DNA of 64,000 nucleotides from assembly GCA_963972255.1 (NCBI GenBank), contig CAXATO010000012.1, forward strand, positions 1 through 64,000, given 5' to 3'. Each line of letters begins with the position of its first letter. The first letter of the stretch is position 1. Positions 24,360 to 32,137 of this stretch are shown here, in pieces. A program made the position numbers and the translations under genes. This stretch comes from UBA1479 sp002706405 (GTDB lineage: Bacteria > Pseudomonadota > Alphaproteobacteria > Rhodospirillales > Casp-alpha2). The notes under the pieces are model-generated. The model was given only the letters and a program-made list of their open reading frames with translations, searched no databases and was not told the DNA's origin.

Positions 24360-25780
24360 CCCAGGTCGGGGGCGCGGTCGTGCCAGTCCGTGGCCTGCTG
24401 ATAGGCATGACCGGCGCGGTACAGCAGCCCCTCGTCGAACGGACGTCCCATCAACTGGAACGAACAGGGCAGGCCGTCCGGCGTGAACCCGCAGGGCACG
24501 TTGAGCCCCGGCAATCCCAGGAAATTCCCCGGCCGGGTGTTGTGGCCGATCTTCAAAAGATAATCGGCGAAGCCCGGATTGGCGGACATGTTGCTTTCCG
24601 CCAGGGTCGGCACGGGCATGGTCATCAGGGGCGTGTGCAGGACGTCGACTTTGCCGAACACCTGATCGCAGAATTCGCGGACCAACTGTTTGCGCAGGGT
24701 CAGCACGCGAAGATAGACACTCGCCGGGGTGAACAGGCCGATGGCCAGGCGGGCGCGGGTCTGCGGGCCGTAATCGGACGCCCGCTCGGTCAGCCAGCGG
24801 GTATGCACGGCCGCCCCTTCGGTTGCCGTGATCAGGTTGGTCAGGCGGTTCATGACGGCGACGGCATCGGGGATTTTCACGGGGACGATCTCGCAGCCCA
24901 GATCCTCGAACACCTTCAGGCTGGCCTCGACCAGGGCCCGGATTTCGGACGTGACCCCTTCGTAGAAAAAGCTTTCCGGCAGGCCGACCTTGAGCCCCCG
25001 CAGGTCCTTGTCCAGCCCCGACAGATAATCGCCGACGGGAACGTCGGCGGTGACCGGATCGTTGGCGTCGAAGCCGGCGATGGTCTGCATGATCAGGGCG
25101 TTGTCGCGCACGGTGCGGGTCAGCGGTCCGACCGTATCCAGGGAATAGGCCAGCGGCATGGCGCCATGGCGGCTGACCCGGCCGTAGGTCGGCTTCATGC
25201 CGACCAGGCCGCAGCAGGCGGCGGGCAGGCGGATCGACCCGCCCGTGTCCGAGCCCAGCGCGCCGAAGCACATGCGCGACGCCACCGCCACGCCCGAGCC
25301 CGAGGACGATCCCCCCGTCATATGGTCCGTGTTCCACGGGTTCTTCGGCGTGCCGACGACGTCGTTATGGCCGGTCACGCCGAACGCGAATTCGACCATG
25401 TTGAGCCGCGCGATATCCAGCGCACCCGCGGCGTCGAGGCGTTGCAGCGCCGTCGCCGTATAATCGGGGCGGAAATCCTTGCGGATGATGGAGCCGCAGG
25501 CGGTGATCCGGCCACGGCGGTAATACATGTCCTTATGGGCAAGCGGCACGCCGTGCAGCGGGCCCAGGGTCCCGCCTTTGGCCCGGGCCTGATCGGCGGC
25601 CTCAGCCTGCGCCAGGGCCTCCGCTTCGTCCAATCCCGCGACGGCGTTGACCTTGGGGTCAAGCGCCGTCATGCGCGTGAGGCAGGCCTCGGTCAATTCG
25701 CGCGATGAAATGTCGCCGGCGGCAATCGCGGCGGCGGCTTCGGTCAGGGACATGAAGGTGGGGTCGGCAGGCTTGGTCAC
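24356..25780 (-). CDS. Amidase-signature hydrolase
   Basis: Predicted 474-residue amidase of the GatA/AtzE type. The Ser-cisSer-Lys triad is visible: Lys83 in LAHKDMYY, the Ser of GGSSSGSG near 159, and nucleophile Ser182 in SDTGGSIRLPA. The start is taken as GTG at 25780, 5 bases after the stop of the preceding small gene; ATG at 25753 is a shorter choice and TTG at 25804 a longer one. No gatB or gatC is nearby, so it is probably not part of the glutamyl-tRNA amidotransferase. A carboxamide or ureido substrate is likely but cannot be named. Confidence 0.85.
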   Translation of the reverse strand: MTKPADPTFMSLTEAAAAIAAGDISSRELTEACLTRMTALDPKVNAVAGLDEAEALAQAEAADQARAKGGTLGPLHGVPLAHKDMYYRRGRITACGSIIRKDFRPDYTATALQRLDAAGALDIARLNMVEFAFGVTGHNDVVGTPKNPWNTDHMTGGSSSGSGVAVASRMCFGALGSDTGGSIRLPAACCGLVGMKPTYGRVSRHGAMPLAYSLDTVGPLTRTVRDNALIMQTIAGFDANDPVTADVPVGDYLSGLDKDLRGLKVGLPESFFYEGVTSEIRALVEASLKVFEDLGCEIVPVKIPDAVAVMNRLTNLITATEGAAVHTRWLTERASDYGPQTRARLAIGLFTPASVYLRVLTLRKQLVREFCDQVFGKVDVLHTPLMTMPVPTLAESNMSANPGFADYLLKIGHNTRPGNFLGLPGLNVPCGFTPDGLPCSFQLMGRPFDEGLLYRAGHAYQQATDWHDRAPDLG

Positions 25781-25784
25781 GGGA

Positions 25785-26006
25785 TCACGGGTCTTTGCGG
25801 GCAAGGGTTTCGAGCAGGCGGGTGAAGCCCGCCGGATCGGCGTCGAAGGGCAGGTCTTGGGCAGCGTCGCGTCCGGCCTTGGCGGCGTTGCGGGACGCCG
25901 CCGCCGGATCGGCCAAACTTACGTCTTCGGGCCGGAATCCCTGAAACTGATCAAGCCAGTCGAGCAGAGCCGGCATGTCGTCGGTGTTGGTATCGGCGGG
26001 CGTCAT
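25785..26006 (-). CDS. 73-residue acidic protein coupled to the amidase gene
   Basis: Predicted small protein beginning MTPADTNTDDMPALLDWLDQ and ending AQDLPFDADPAGFTRLLETL plus a short tail. It is acidic and helical. Position (ending 4 bases before the amidase start) and general layout recall the small partner subunits GatC and AtzG/DUF4089, which end in a Leu-Pro...Asp-Pro-Ala-x-Phe segment. The likeness is by eye only and weak. No signal peptide. If it is a subunit, it would stabilise the amidase. Confidence 0.6.
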   Translation of the reverse strand: MTPADTNTDDMPALLDWLDQFQGFRPEDVSLADPAAASRNAAKAGRDAAQDLPFDADPAGFTRLLETLARKDP

Positions 26007-26010
26007 GGGG

Positions 26011-26346
26011 CTACTTGCGAACCCATTGGCCGCCGGGCGTCATCACGTATTCGCCGGGGTCCGCGCGGGAAATGAGTTTTTGGCCGACGAACTGTTCGAC
26101 GGCGGCAAGCGATGTGCCGCGCTTTTGTGCGATGCCCTGGTACTTGGTGCGGCGCTGCGCATTGATGTCGTTGACCAGGGCCTGGACATCGGCGCGGCCG
26201 GCGACGACGGCGCCCAGGTAGCCGTCCGGCCGTTCGCCGACCAATCCCTGGCTTTTGGCCGTGCCCAGGTCCATGGCGAAGGCGTTGACGGCGAGGGCGA
26301 CGACCAGCACCGCCGCCAGGACGATTGATTTCATCGTGCGTTTCAT
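26011..26346 (-). CDS. YdbL-family (DUF1318) periplasmic protein
   Basis: Predicted 111-residue protein with an N-terminal signal peptide (MKRTMKSIVLAAVLVVALAV, cleaved near AFA-MD) and the DUF1318 body: AKSQGLVGERPDGYLGAVV, followed by a helical part with VNDINAQRRTKYQGIAQKRG. The family is periplasmic and is normally encoded with YnbE and the large AsmA-like YdbH, implicated with outer-membrane lipid traffic. Its ATG overlaps the stop of ynbE by one base. Confidence 0.85.
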   Translation of the reverse strand: MKRTMKSIVLAAVLVVALAVNAFAMDLGTAKSQGLVGERPDGYLGAVVAGRADVQALVNDINAQRRTKYQGIAQKRGTSLAAVEQFVGQKLISRADPGEYVMTPGGQWVRK

Positions 26347-26570
26347 CAGAACAAATCGCTGTTTTTCTTGAGAAGATCGTCCACGTCTTTTTCCAGTTTC
26401 ACCCGGACCTCGTGTTCGATCTTCACGTTCAGGTTAATGACGATGGGCTTTTCCGGTGCATTGACCTGCACGGTCGGCTGGCACGCCGCGATCATGGATA
26501 AGGCCGCGCCGCATGCGGCGCCGCGAAGCAAGGCTGCTGGGGCAAATGGCCATCGGAAACAGGCTGTCAT
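26346..26570 (-). CDS. YnbE-like outer-membrane lipoprotein
   Basis: Predicted 74-residue lipoprotein: signal segment AALLRGAACGAALSMIAAC with the lipobox Cys near residue 30, then PTVQVNAPEKPIVINLNVKI, the conserved YnbE stretch, and a basic-acidic helix. In Enterobacteria it forms a complex with YdbH bridging the envelope. The usual ydbH gene is not next to this pair here; a plus-strand DUF924 gene lies upstream instead. Confidence 0.82.
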   Translation of the reverse strand: MTACFRWPFAPAALLRGAACGAALSMIAACQPTVQVNAPEKPIVINLNVKIEHEVRVKLEKDVDDLLKKNSDLF

Positions 26571-26720
26571 GGGGGCACTTTCTCCGTTCCAGATGCCGCG
26601 CCGGAAAAAACACGCCGCTTGCGCGGCAGGACGTGTACGCTATCGCTAAAGAGGGGGACATAACAAGGGTCCGTGGACCCACGATGTTCGTGCGACGAAA
26701 AGGAGCGACAGGAGGGCCGC

Positions 26721-27290
26721 ATGTCGCGGGCAGCGGTGGTTGAAGAAATTTTGAATTTCTGGTTCGTCCGGGATGAGACGGGCGAGCCCCTGTTTCGCGA
26801 CGTGTGGTTCAAGACAGACGCCGCGTTTGATGCCGATATCCGGGTTCGTTTCGAAGACCATTATCATTGGGCGGCCGAAGGCCACTACGACAGCTTGGCG
26901 CGCAAACCCTTGGGCAGCCTTGCCTTGGTCATTCTTCTGGATCAGGTGCCGCGCAACCTGTTTCGTGACGACGCCCGAGCCTACGCCACCGACGGTCAGG
27001 CTCTGGTCCATGCGCGAAAGGCGCTGATGGCGCGCCACGACCGGAATCTGGACTGGGCGCAGCGTATGTTCCTCTACATGCCGTTCATGCATGCCGAGGA
27101 CGTGGCCGCGCAGGAACGCTCGGTCCTGCTGTTCTCCACCATTCCGGTCGATTCCTGCGTTGAATCGGCGCTCAAGCATCACGCCATCATCCGCGAGTTC
27201 GGGCGATTCCCCCATCGAAACGCCGTGCTGGGGCGTCCGTCGACCGAGGCCGAAGAAGCCTTTCTGGCCGCCAACGGGCGTGGGTTTTGA
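26721..27290 (+). CDS. DUF924 family protein
   Basis: Predicted 189-residue all-helical protein. It opens VEEILNFWFVRDETGEPLF and contains LALVILLDQVPRNLFRDDARAYATD and RMFLYMPFMHAED, the landmark blocks of DUF924 (TPR-like fold). The ATG at 26721 is fixed by AGGAGG 5 bases upstream. Function is unknown for the family. Standing alone on the plus strand. Confidence 0.88.
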   Translation: MSRAAVVEEILNFWFVRDETGEPLFRDVWFKTDAAFDADIRVRFEDHYHWAAEGHYDSLARKPLGSLALVILLDQVPRNLFRDDARAYATDGQALVHARKALMARHDRNLDWAQRMFLYMPFMHAEDVAAQERSVLLFSTIPVDSCVESALKHHAIIREFGRFPHRNAVLGRPSTEAEEAFLAANGRGF

Positions 27291-27440
27291 ATCGTAACCG
27301 ATTGAAAACACGCTATTCTATATTTCGCACGGAAACTTGATTTGGGTCATATGCAGGCACAAATGATAAATGCAAAATTGAAGATATGTCTGGGAAGGGG
27401 CGGTTTCCGGATCCGTCCGTCATTCACTGGAGTTACGCAG

Positions 27441-28265
27441 ATGACATCCTCTCATACGAAATCGCCGACACTTCCCAGAACCGCAATGTCGAAGGCGGCC
27501 ATTGCCGCCGGCGCGGCGCTTCTGTTTTCCGCTTGCACCATAAACGATACGTGGAACGTGTCGCCCGCCGTCGCCCCTGTGCCGCCTGGCAGCGAACTGT
27601 TGTCGTTTGAGGCCCCGGGCCTGGCCCCGCAAAGCGTGCTCCGTGCCGAGTACAAGGACAACTACCAGGAAGAGGAATACGCCTTGTTCCGAGGTGCCGG
27701 CGGTGCCCAGGCGGAGGTCATTTCCGTCGAGGCCTCATCCTACGGCTATGGTGCGCAGGGCGGTGACAAGCATGTCCTGGAATTCGACAAAACCACCCGG
27801 GACACCTTGGAAATGTGGAATCTGGCAAAAACCGGCAAGTTCGCCTACGGCGCCGAAAGCTTCGCTTACAAAGGCAAATTGCCCTATTACCTGCTGCCGT
27901 TTGACCGCAAGGACACGGGGCAAAGCTGTTTCGGCTTTCATGCTGAATTCAACAATGACCCGCACGACTCTCGGGGCCGGTATGACAACCACATGTTCGG
28001 TTACTACTGCGCGCCGCAAGGCACCAAGTTGTCCAAAGACGATATGATCGCGGCAATTGACCATCTGGATATCGCCGGCGTGACCAAGCGGGCCCCTGCT
28101 GTGGTCATGGAACGGAAGTTCCAGCAACTAACCAACAATCCGCAACTGGTCGCAGCCGTGAAACGCGGTGAGCCTGCGGGCACTGCCGGCACCGACGTGT
28201 TCCCGCTCGATATCGTGCGGATCTATTCGGATCGCCTGGGCGGTGCCAGCAGCGATCAGAATTGA
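27441..28265 (+). CDS. Uncharacterised lipoprotein
   Basis: Predicted 274-residue protein with a lipoprotein signal (AIAAGAALLFSAC, Cys at about residue 32). The mature part is hydrophilic and begins TINDTWNVSPAVAPVPPGSE; it contains two Cys (SCFGF and YYCAP) that could form a disulfide. I do not recognise a family. GGAG lies 8 bases before the ATG. The 150 bp upstream region is AT-rich compared with its surroundings, suggesting an own promoter. Confidence 0.75.
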   Translation: MTSSHTKSPTLPRTAMSKAAIAAGAALLFSACTINDTWNVSPAVAPVPPGSELLSFEAPGLAPQSVLRAEYKDNYQEEEYALFRGAGGAQAEVISVEASSYGYGAQGGDKHVLEFDKTTRDTLEMWNLAKTGKFAYGAESFAYKGKLPYYLLPFDRKDTGQSCFGFHAEFNNDPHDSRGRYDNHMFGYYCAPQGTKLSKDDMIAAIDHLDIAGVTKRAPAVVMERKFQQLTNNPQLVAAVKRGEPAGTAGTDVFPLDIVRIYSDRLGGASSDQN

Positions 28266-28298
28266 AGGGGACGACGCTGACGGCGTCTTCCCGTCGCC

Positions 28299-28727
28299 TT
28301 AATTTCCAAGATCGATCGTGATGGCGCGGCCTTCCTCTGTCAGGGGGAAGGCCGCGTCCTCGAACGCCGGGGCGCTCAGGAACACTTTCGCGCCCATGGA
28401 AAAACCGAAATCCTCCAGCGGAATGCCGAACAAGCCTTGATCGAAGGAATGATTGCCGTTGGCGTCGTGGTACACGGCGACGGCATGAGGCCCGGGCGTC
28501 AGGTTCTTGAAGACCCAGGTCGCGCGGCGGCCCGAGGGCTGCACCACCGCTTCCGACAGCATGCCGTCGCTGTCGGGGAAGGTTTCCGGCCGGTTATACA
28601 CCGCCATATGCACGTCGCCGTCGTCGGACTCCAGCCCCGTTACCGTGACGGTCAGATCGGCGGCGTGACCCGTACCGGTCATCAGCGCGCAGGCCATCGC
28701 AAGGAAAATCAGGGCAGATCTGTTCAC
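28299..28727 (-). CDS. DUF2141 secreted protein
   Basis: Predicted 142-residue protein with a signal peptide (SALIFLAMACALMTGTGHAA) and one beta-sandwich domain: LTVTVTGLESDDGDVHMAVYN, HAVAVYHDANGNHSFDQGLFGIPLE in parts, YGFS-like GFSMG. This HDxNxNxxxD block is the DUF2141 hallmark and may bind calcium. GTG at 28727 is chosen because it begins the signal peptide; the longer upstream extension is implausible. Tail to tail with the lipoprotein gene. Confidence 0.82.
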   Translation of the reverse strand: MNRSALIFLAMACALMTGTGHAADLTVTVTGLESDDGDVHMAVYNRPETFPDSDGMLSEAVVQPSGRRATWVFKNLTPGPHAVAVYHDANGNHSFDQGLFGIPLEDFGFSMGAKVFLSAPAFEDAAFPLTEEGRAITIDLGN

Positions 28728-28827
28728 CGGCCGGGAATCCTGTGTCGGGTTTGGGGATCGGCTTGGGACGTCTGTGGTGAAGCTAAGAAGGGATCGCGCC
28801 CGGATCAAGCGTGAACGGGGCGCCGCG

Positions 28828-29070
28828 TCAGACCGTGATGTTCAGATAAAAACCGCGCGGCACATCGCGGCGCAGGTCCCGGCCCGAGGCCATGGCCTCG
28901 TTCAAGCGCCGCATGCCGCGCCGTTCCGTGGCGGTTTCGCCCTGGCGAATGTGGTTGGCGCGGGCCTGTACCTCGCGCAAGGACTCGGACTCGTAAGTGA
29001 CCGAAGCGCGGTTCGCGGGTTTCGCGGGAAGGGCGGTCGATCCGCCGGCAGAGGTGTTGACGCTGTCCAT
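28828..29070 (-). CDS. 80-residue protein of unknown function
   Basis: Starts MDSVNTSAGGSTALPAKPAN, is Ser/Ala/Thr-rich at the N terminus, then charged and helical, and finishes RRDVPRGFYLNITV. The closing DVPRGFYLNI segment looks conserved-type rather than random, and the frame has normal codon bias for this genome. No signal peptide, no membrane segment and no cysteine. It may be cytoplasmic; no function can be given. Confidence 0.55.
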   Translation of the reverse strand: MDSVNTSAGGSTALPAKPANRASVTYESESLREVQARANHIRQGETATERRGMRRLNEAMASGRDLRRDVPRGFYLNITV

Positions 29071-29139
29071 GCGCCGAGGATAGGCGGGCAAAAGTTAACG
29101 GAGTCTCAAAACCCGGAAAATTTTGCCTAGTCACGCCGA

Positions 29140-29667
29140 TCAGCGGGTGCCGCGGGGCGGGGCCTGGGTGATGGTCGGCGGCCGGCCGTCCTTGTGGCGC
29201 TCCAGGGCCCAGCGGATGGAGGGAAATGCCAGGTCGTCCCACGGGATGTCATCCCACTCAAGAAGCCGGGTATCGGTGCTTTCCGGGCCAGGGGCATGGT
29301 TGCCCGTGGTCATGCGCCCGGCATGGATGACGTAAATCTGCGAAATCCGCGGGATTTCGTAGACGCCGATCAGGCCGGTGATTTCGATATCGACGCGGGC
29401 TTCTTCCCAGGCCTCGCGTTTGGCACCGTCGGCGGTGGTTTCGTTCAACTCGAGAAATCCCGCCGGCACGGTCCAAAATCCGGCCCGGGGTTCGATGGCG
29501 CGGCGGCACATCAGGTAGCGCCCGTCCCAGGTCGCGACCACACCGGCGATGATCTTGGGGTTGTCGTAATGGATGAAGCCGCAATCCAGGCAGGTCAGGC
29601 GCTCGCGTTCGTCCCCTTCGGGCACGGTCCACACGCTGGGGCCGGGTTTGCTGGTGTCGTCGCTCAT
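29140..29667 (-). CDS. Nudix hydrolase
   Basis: Predicted 175-residue protein with the Nudix box GFLELNETTADGAKREAWEEA (first 20 shown by GFLELNET...REAWEEA), which fits Gx5Ex7REUXEE. A CxxC knuckle (CLDCGFIHYDNP) precedes the domain, as in NudC-related or ADP-ribose type members, but only one Cys pair is present. It should hydrolyse a nucleoside diphosphate derivative with Mg2+. Substrate unknown. Confidence 0.88.
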   Translation of the reverse strand: MSDDTSKPGPSVWTVPEGDERERLTCLDCGFIHYDNPKIIAGVVATWDGRYLMCRRAIEPRAGFWTVPAGFLELNETTADGAKREAWEEARVDIEITGLIGVYEIPRISQIYVIHAGRMTTGNHAPGPESTDTRLLEWDDIPWDDLAFPSIRWALERHKDGRPPTITQAPPRGTR

Positions 29668-29747
29668 GGTCGGAACTGTAGCCGATTGTCGGCCCGGGCG
29701 GCAAAGCCGCATGAACGATCGTTTCTAAATGGGGGATTAGGCGACGA

Positions 29748-29951
29748 TCAGGCGATGACGTCGATAATCTGGCCGCGCTTTACCGGACCATCGGGGTTGA
29801 TCTCGGAAACACCGCCGACCTCGGCGTTGACGTCCTTCAGGTTGTTTTGTGCTTCCTGCATCAGGTCGGCCGCCAGTTGTTCCTGCTTCAGCGTGCGCTT
29901 CAGACCCAATAGATTTGCGACCGCGCCCAAGGGCCCGACAGGTCCAACCAT
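29748..29951 (-). CDS. 67-residue helical protein
   Basis: Begins MVGPVGPLGAVANLLGLKRT and continues LKQEQLAADLMQEAQNNLKDV, ending PVKRGQIIDVIA. GGGAGA precedes the ATG with good spacing. The pattern (short hydrophobic start, amphipathic helix, Gly-x-x-Ile-Asp-Val end) is weakly reminiscent of the YjfB small motility protein family; not certain. Cytoplasmic by appearance. Confidence 0.6.
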   Translation of the reverse strand: MVGPVGPLGAVANLLGLKRTLKQEQLAADLMQEAQNNLKDVNAEVGGVSEINPDGPVKRGQIIDVIA

Positions 29952-30112
29952 GATAGAATTCTCCCATTGCGAACTGCTTTCAAATCATGGCAGATCAGGC
30001 GTGGAATTCAATATGCCTAATGGTCGGGTTCCAGATTGCCTGAACCATTGTATTTTAAGGAAATATTCGGACCTAATTGGGAAAATCCATACGCATTGAA
30101 CGGCGTCCGGTA

Positions 30113-32137
30113 ATGGGCGCAAACGCCGACAGGCAAGAGAGCAAATTGAAGACACCCGTGGCAGATCGCGATTACGACCATACCTATCTGGCGCTTCGGC
30201 GCCCGACCTATGCCAGCCGCACGTTTCTCGGCGGAATCAGGCTGTCCACGCGCACGGGAATGTTCGTGGTCGTCGGCCTGTTGGCGATCATGGTCTATGC
30301 GGCGCTTATCGTGCATGTGAACGACCGCGTGTCGTCGGCGCACTTGGGGCTTGAGCGGGCACAGAATCTGAACACCCTGGTCACCACCATCGCCCGGGGG
30401 CAGGCGACCCTGCAGAGTGACGAGAAACGCTATATCCTGACCCGCAACGCGGCGGTGGCGCAGGACATGCGCGGTCTTTTGGATGAACAGTCGCGCACGC
30501 TCGACGCCCTTGCCGCCCATTCGGATGCCGGTGATCTGGCGCGGCCCATCGCGACCTTGAAGGACGGCCTGGTGCAGTACGACCAGCACCTGTCCCAGCT
30601 TGTCGCCGGCCTGACCGGCAACCCGACGGCGGCGGGCACGGCCCTGCGCGATGCAGATCAGGCCCTGGCGCCCCGGCTGGCGGCCTCTGGCCGGCGCGGG
30701 CTGCCCGAGATTCTGTCGCGGATCAACCAGTTGGGCAGTGAAATGGTCCTGACCGGCGACCCCGTGCATTTGGTCGATCTGCAGGACGCCTACAAGCAGC
30801 TTGACGCCCGGGTCGGGGATGCCGACCTGCCGCGCGGCGACCGGGCGGCCATCACCGATCTTCTGGCCCGCCACCAGGAAGCCATGATGGCGTTGATCAC
30901 GGCGCGGGTACGCGTCAACGAAGACGCCCAGCGTTTCGACGACATTCTGACCTATATCGCGCCGTCCCTGGCGGCGTTGACCAGCGTTGCCGGTGAGTTG
31001 ATCGGCGAACGCTGGGACGCCCTGGCCGACGCCCGAAAGTTCGCCGCGGCATCCCTGGTCGGCGGCGGTGCGGCGATCATTCTGTGGGTGGTGACGCTCG
31101 GCCTGATCGTCATGCGCACCATTACGCGCCCGGTTCAGGCCCTGGCCGAGGCCGCCGACCGGCTGGCCCGCGGCGACCGCACGGTGATGATTCCGGCCCG
31201 CGGCAATCGCGATGCCATCGGCCAGCTTGCCCGCGCCTTCGACGATTGGATGGCGGCCATGGCCGACGCGGAACATCTGCGCCAGGACCTGGACCATGCC
31301 CAGGCCAAGACCCTGCAGGCGGTCGAAAACATGGAAGCCGAAGCGCGGCGCGCCCAGGCCGCGTCCGACGACGCGGAGGTTCTGCGCCGGACGCTGGCCG
31401 ACTACCGGCGCGAAATGGACGAGATGGAAAACATTCTGGCCGAGCTGGAAGAGGACCAGGGCAATCAGGCCCCGGTGCCGGCCCTGGCCAAGGCGCAGGC
31501 CCTTGCGCAGTCGCAGGCCCGCCCGCAGGTCTCGGCCCATGTACAGGTGCCGGCGCTCGGCGATGCGGCGCTCGGTAAGGTCTCCGACCATCTGTCGCAG
31601 GTCAGCCGCCAGGCATCCGCGGCGATCATCGATGTCGAATTGACCGATACCCTGATCCGCAACATCACGGCCGCCCGCGAACAGCTGGACGGCTTGGGCG
31701 GCCATGTCGTCGCGGTGCGCGAAGAGTTCAATCAGTTCCTGTTCGGCCGCCCGCAGGCGGGCAGCGCCGAACCGGGAGCCGACGGTGACAAGACCGTTGC
31801 GCTGAACGGCGGCGCCGTGCGCCAAGCCAGCCTAAAGGATCCGGAATCGCGGGCCCGTCTGGCCGCCATCCGCGACGCCGTGGATCGCGCCGAACGTGCC
31901 CTCGGCGCCTGCACGCGTGAAGTGGAACACGTCACCGACACGGCGCAGCGTCTGGCCGCCTCGGCCTCGGACGAGGCGCGTCTGGCGACCGATCAACTGG
32001 CCGCACAGTCCGACTATCTGCGGACATTGCTCGACACGCTCGCCCATCGGACCCGGCCGCAGGAAATCGCCGGGCCGTCCGGCGTGCGGACCGATACCGC
32101 CCGGGCGTCAGCTGCGCAGGACCGCGACGCCGGGTAG
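30113..32137 (+). CDS. HAMP-domain membrane protein with chemoreceptor-like coiled coils but no MCP tip
   Basis: Predicted 674-residue protein. TM1 is at about 49-69 (GMFVVVGLLAIMVYAALIV), a periplasmic helical sensor domain spans 70-310, TM2 is at about 312-334, and a HAMP domain at 335-388 (RTITRPVQALAEAADRLARG). A long coiled coil follows. Residues 488-545 (LSQVSRQASAAI, ITAAREQLDGLGGHV) and 590-648 (ARLATDQLAAQSDYLRTLL) look like the two arms of a chemoreceptor, but the conserved CheA/CheW-binding hairpin (the NLLALNAAIEAARAGE-type block) is absent; a Gly/Ala-rich loop takes its place. It is thus probably a membrane sensor or scaffold with another output. The last 30 bases overlap the 3' end of pgk. 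ATG at 30113 is chosen; a TTG at 30077 would add 12 residues. Confidence 0.8.
   Translation: MGANADRQESKLKTPVADRDYDHTYLALRRPTYASRTFLGGIRLSTRTGMFVVVGLLAIMVYAALIVHVNDRVSSAHLGLERAQNLNTLVTTIARGQATLQSDEKRYILTRNAAVAQDMRGLLDEQSRTLDALAAHSDAGDLARPIATLKDGLVQYDQHLSQLVAGLTGNPTAAGTALRDADQALAPRLAASGRRGLPEILSRINQLGSEMVLTGDPVHLVDLQDAYKQLDARVGDADLPRGDRAAITDLLARHQEAMMALITARVRVNEDAQRFDDILTYIAPSLAALTSVAGELIGERWDALADARKFAAASLVGGGAAIILWVVTLGLIVMRTITRPVQALAEAADRLARGDRTVMIPARGNRDAIGQLARAFDDWMAAMADAEHLRQDLDHAQAKTLQAVENMEAEARRAQAASDDAEVLRRTLADYRREMDEMENILAELEEDQGNQAPVPALAKAQALAQSQARPQVSAHVQVPALGDAALGKVSDHLSQVSRQASAAIIDVELTDTLIRNITAAREQLDGLGGHVVAVREEFNQFLFGRPQAGSAEPGADGDKTVALNGGAVRQASLKDPESRARLAAIRDAVDRAERALGACTREVEHVTDTAQRLAASASDEARLATDQLAAQSDYLRTLLDTLAHRTRPQEIAGPSGVRTDTARASAAQDRDAG

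Noticed and set aside
25802..25804. TTG start for the amidase
   Set aside because: It lies within the preceding small gene and has no ribosome site; GTG at 25780 fits the spacing better.
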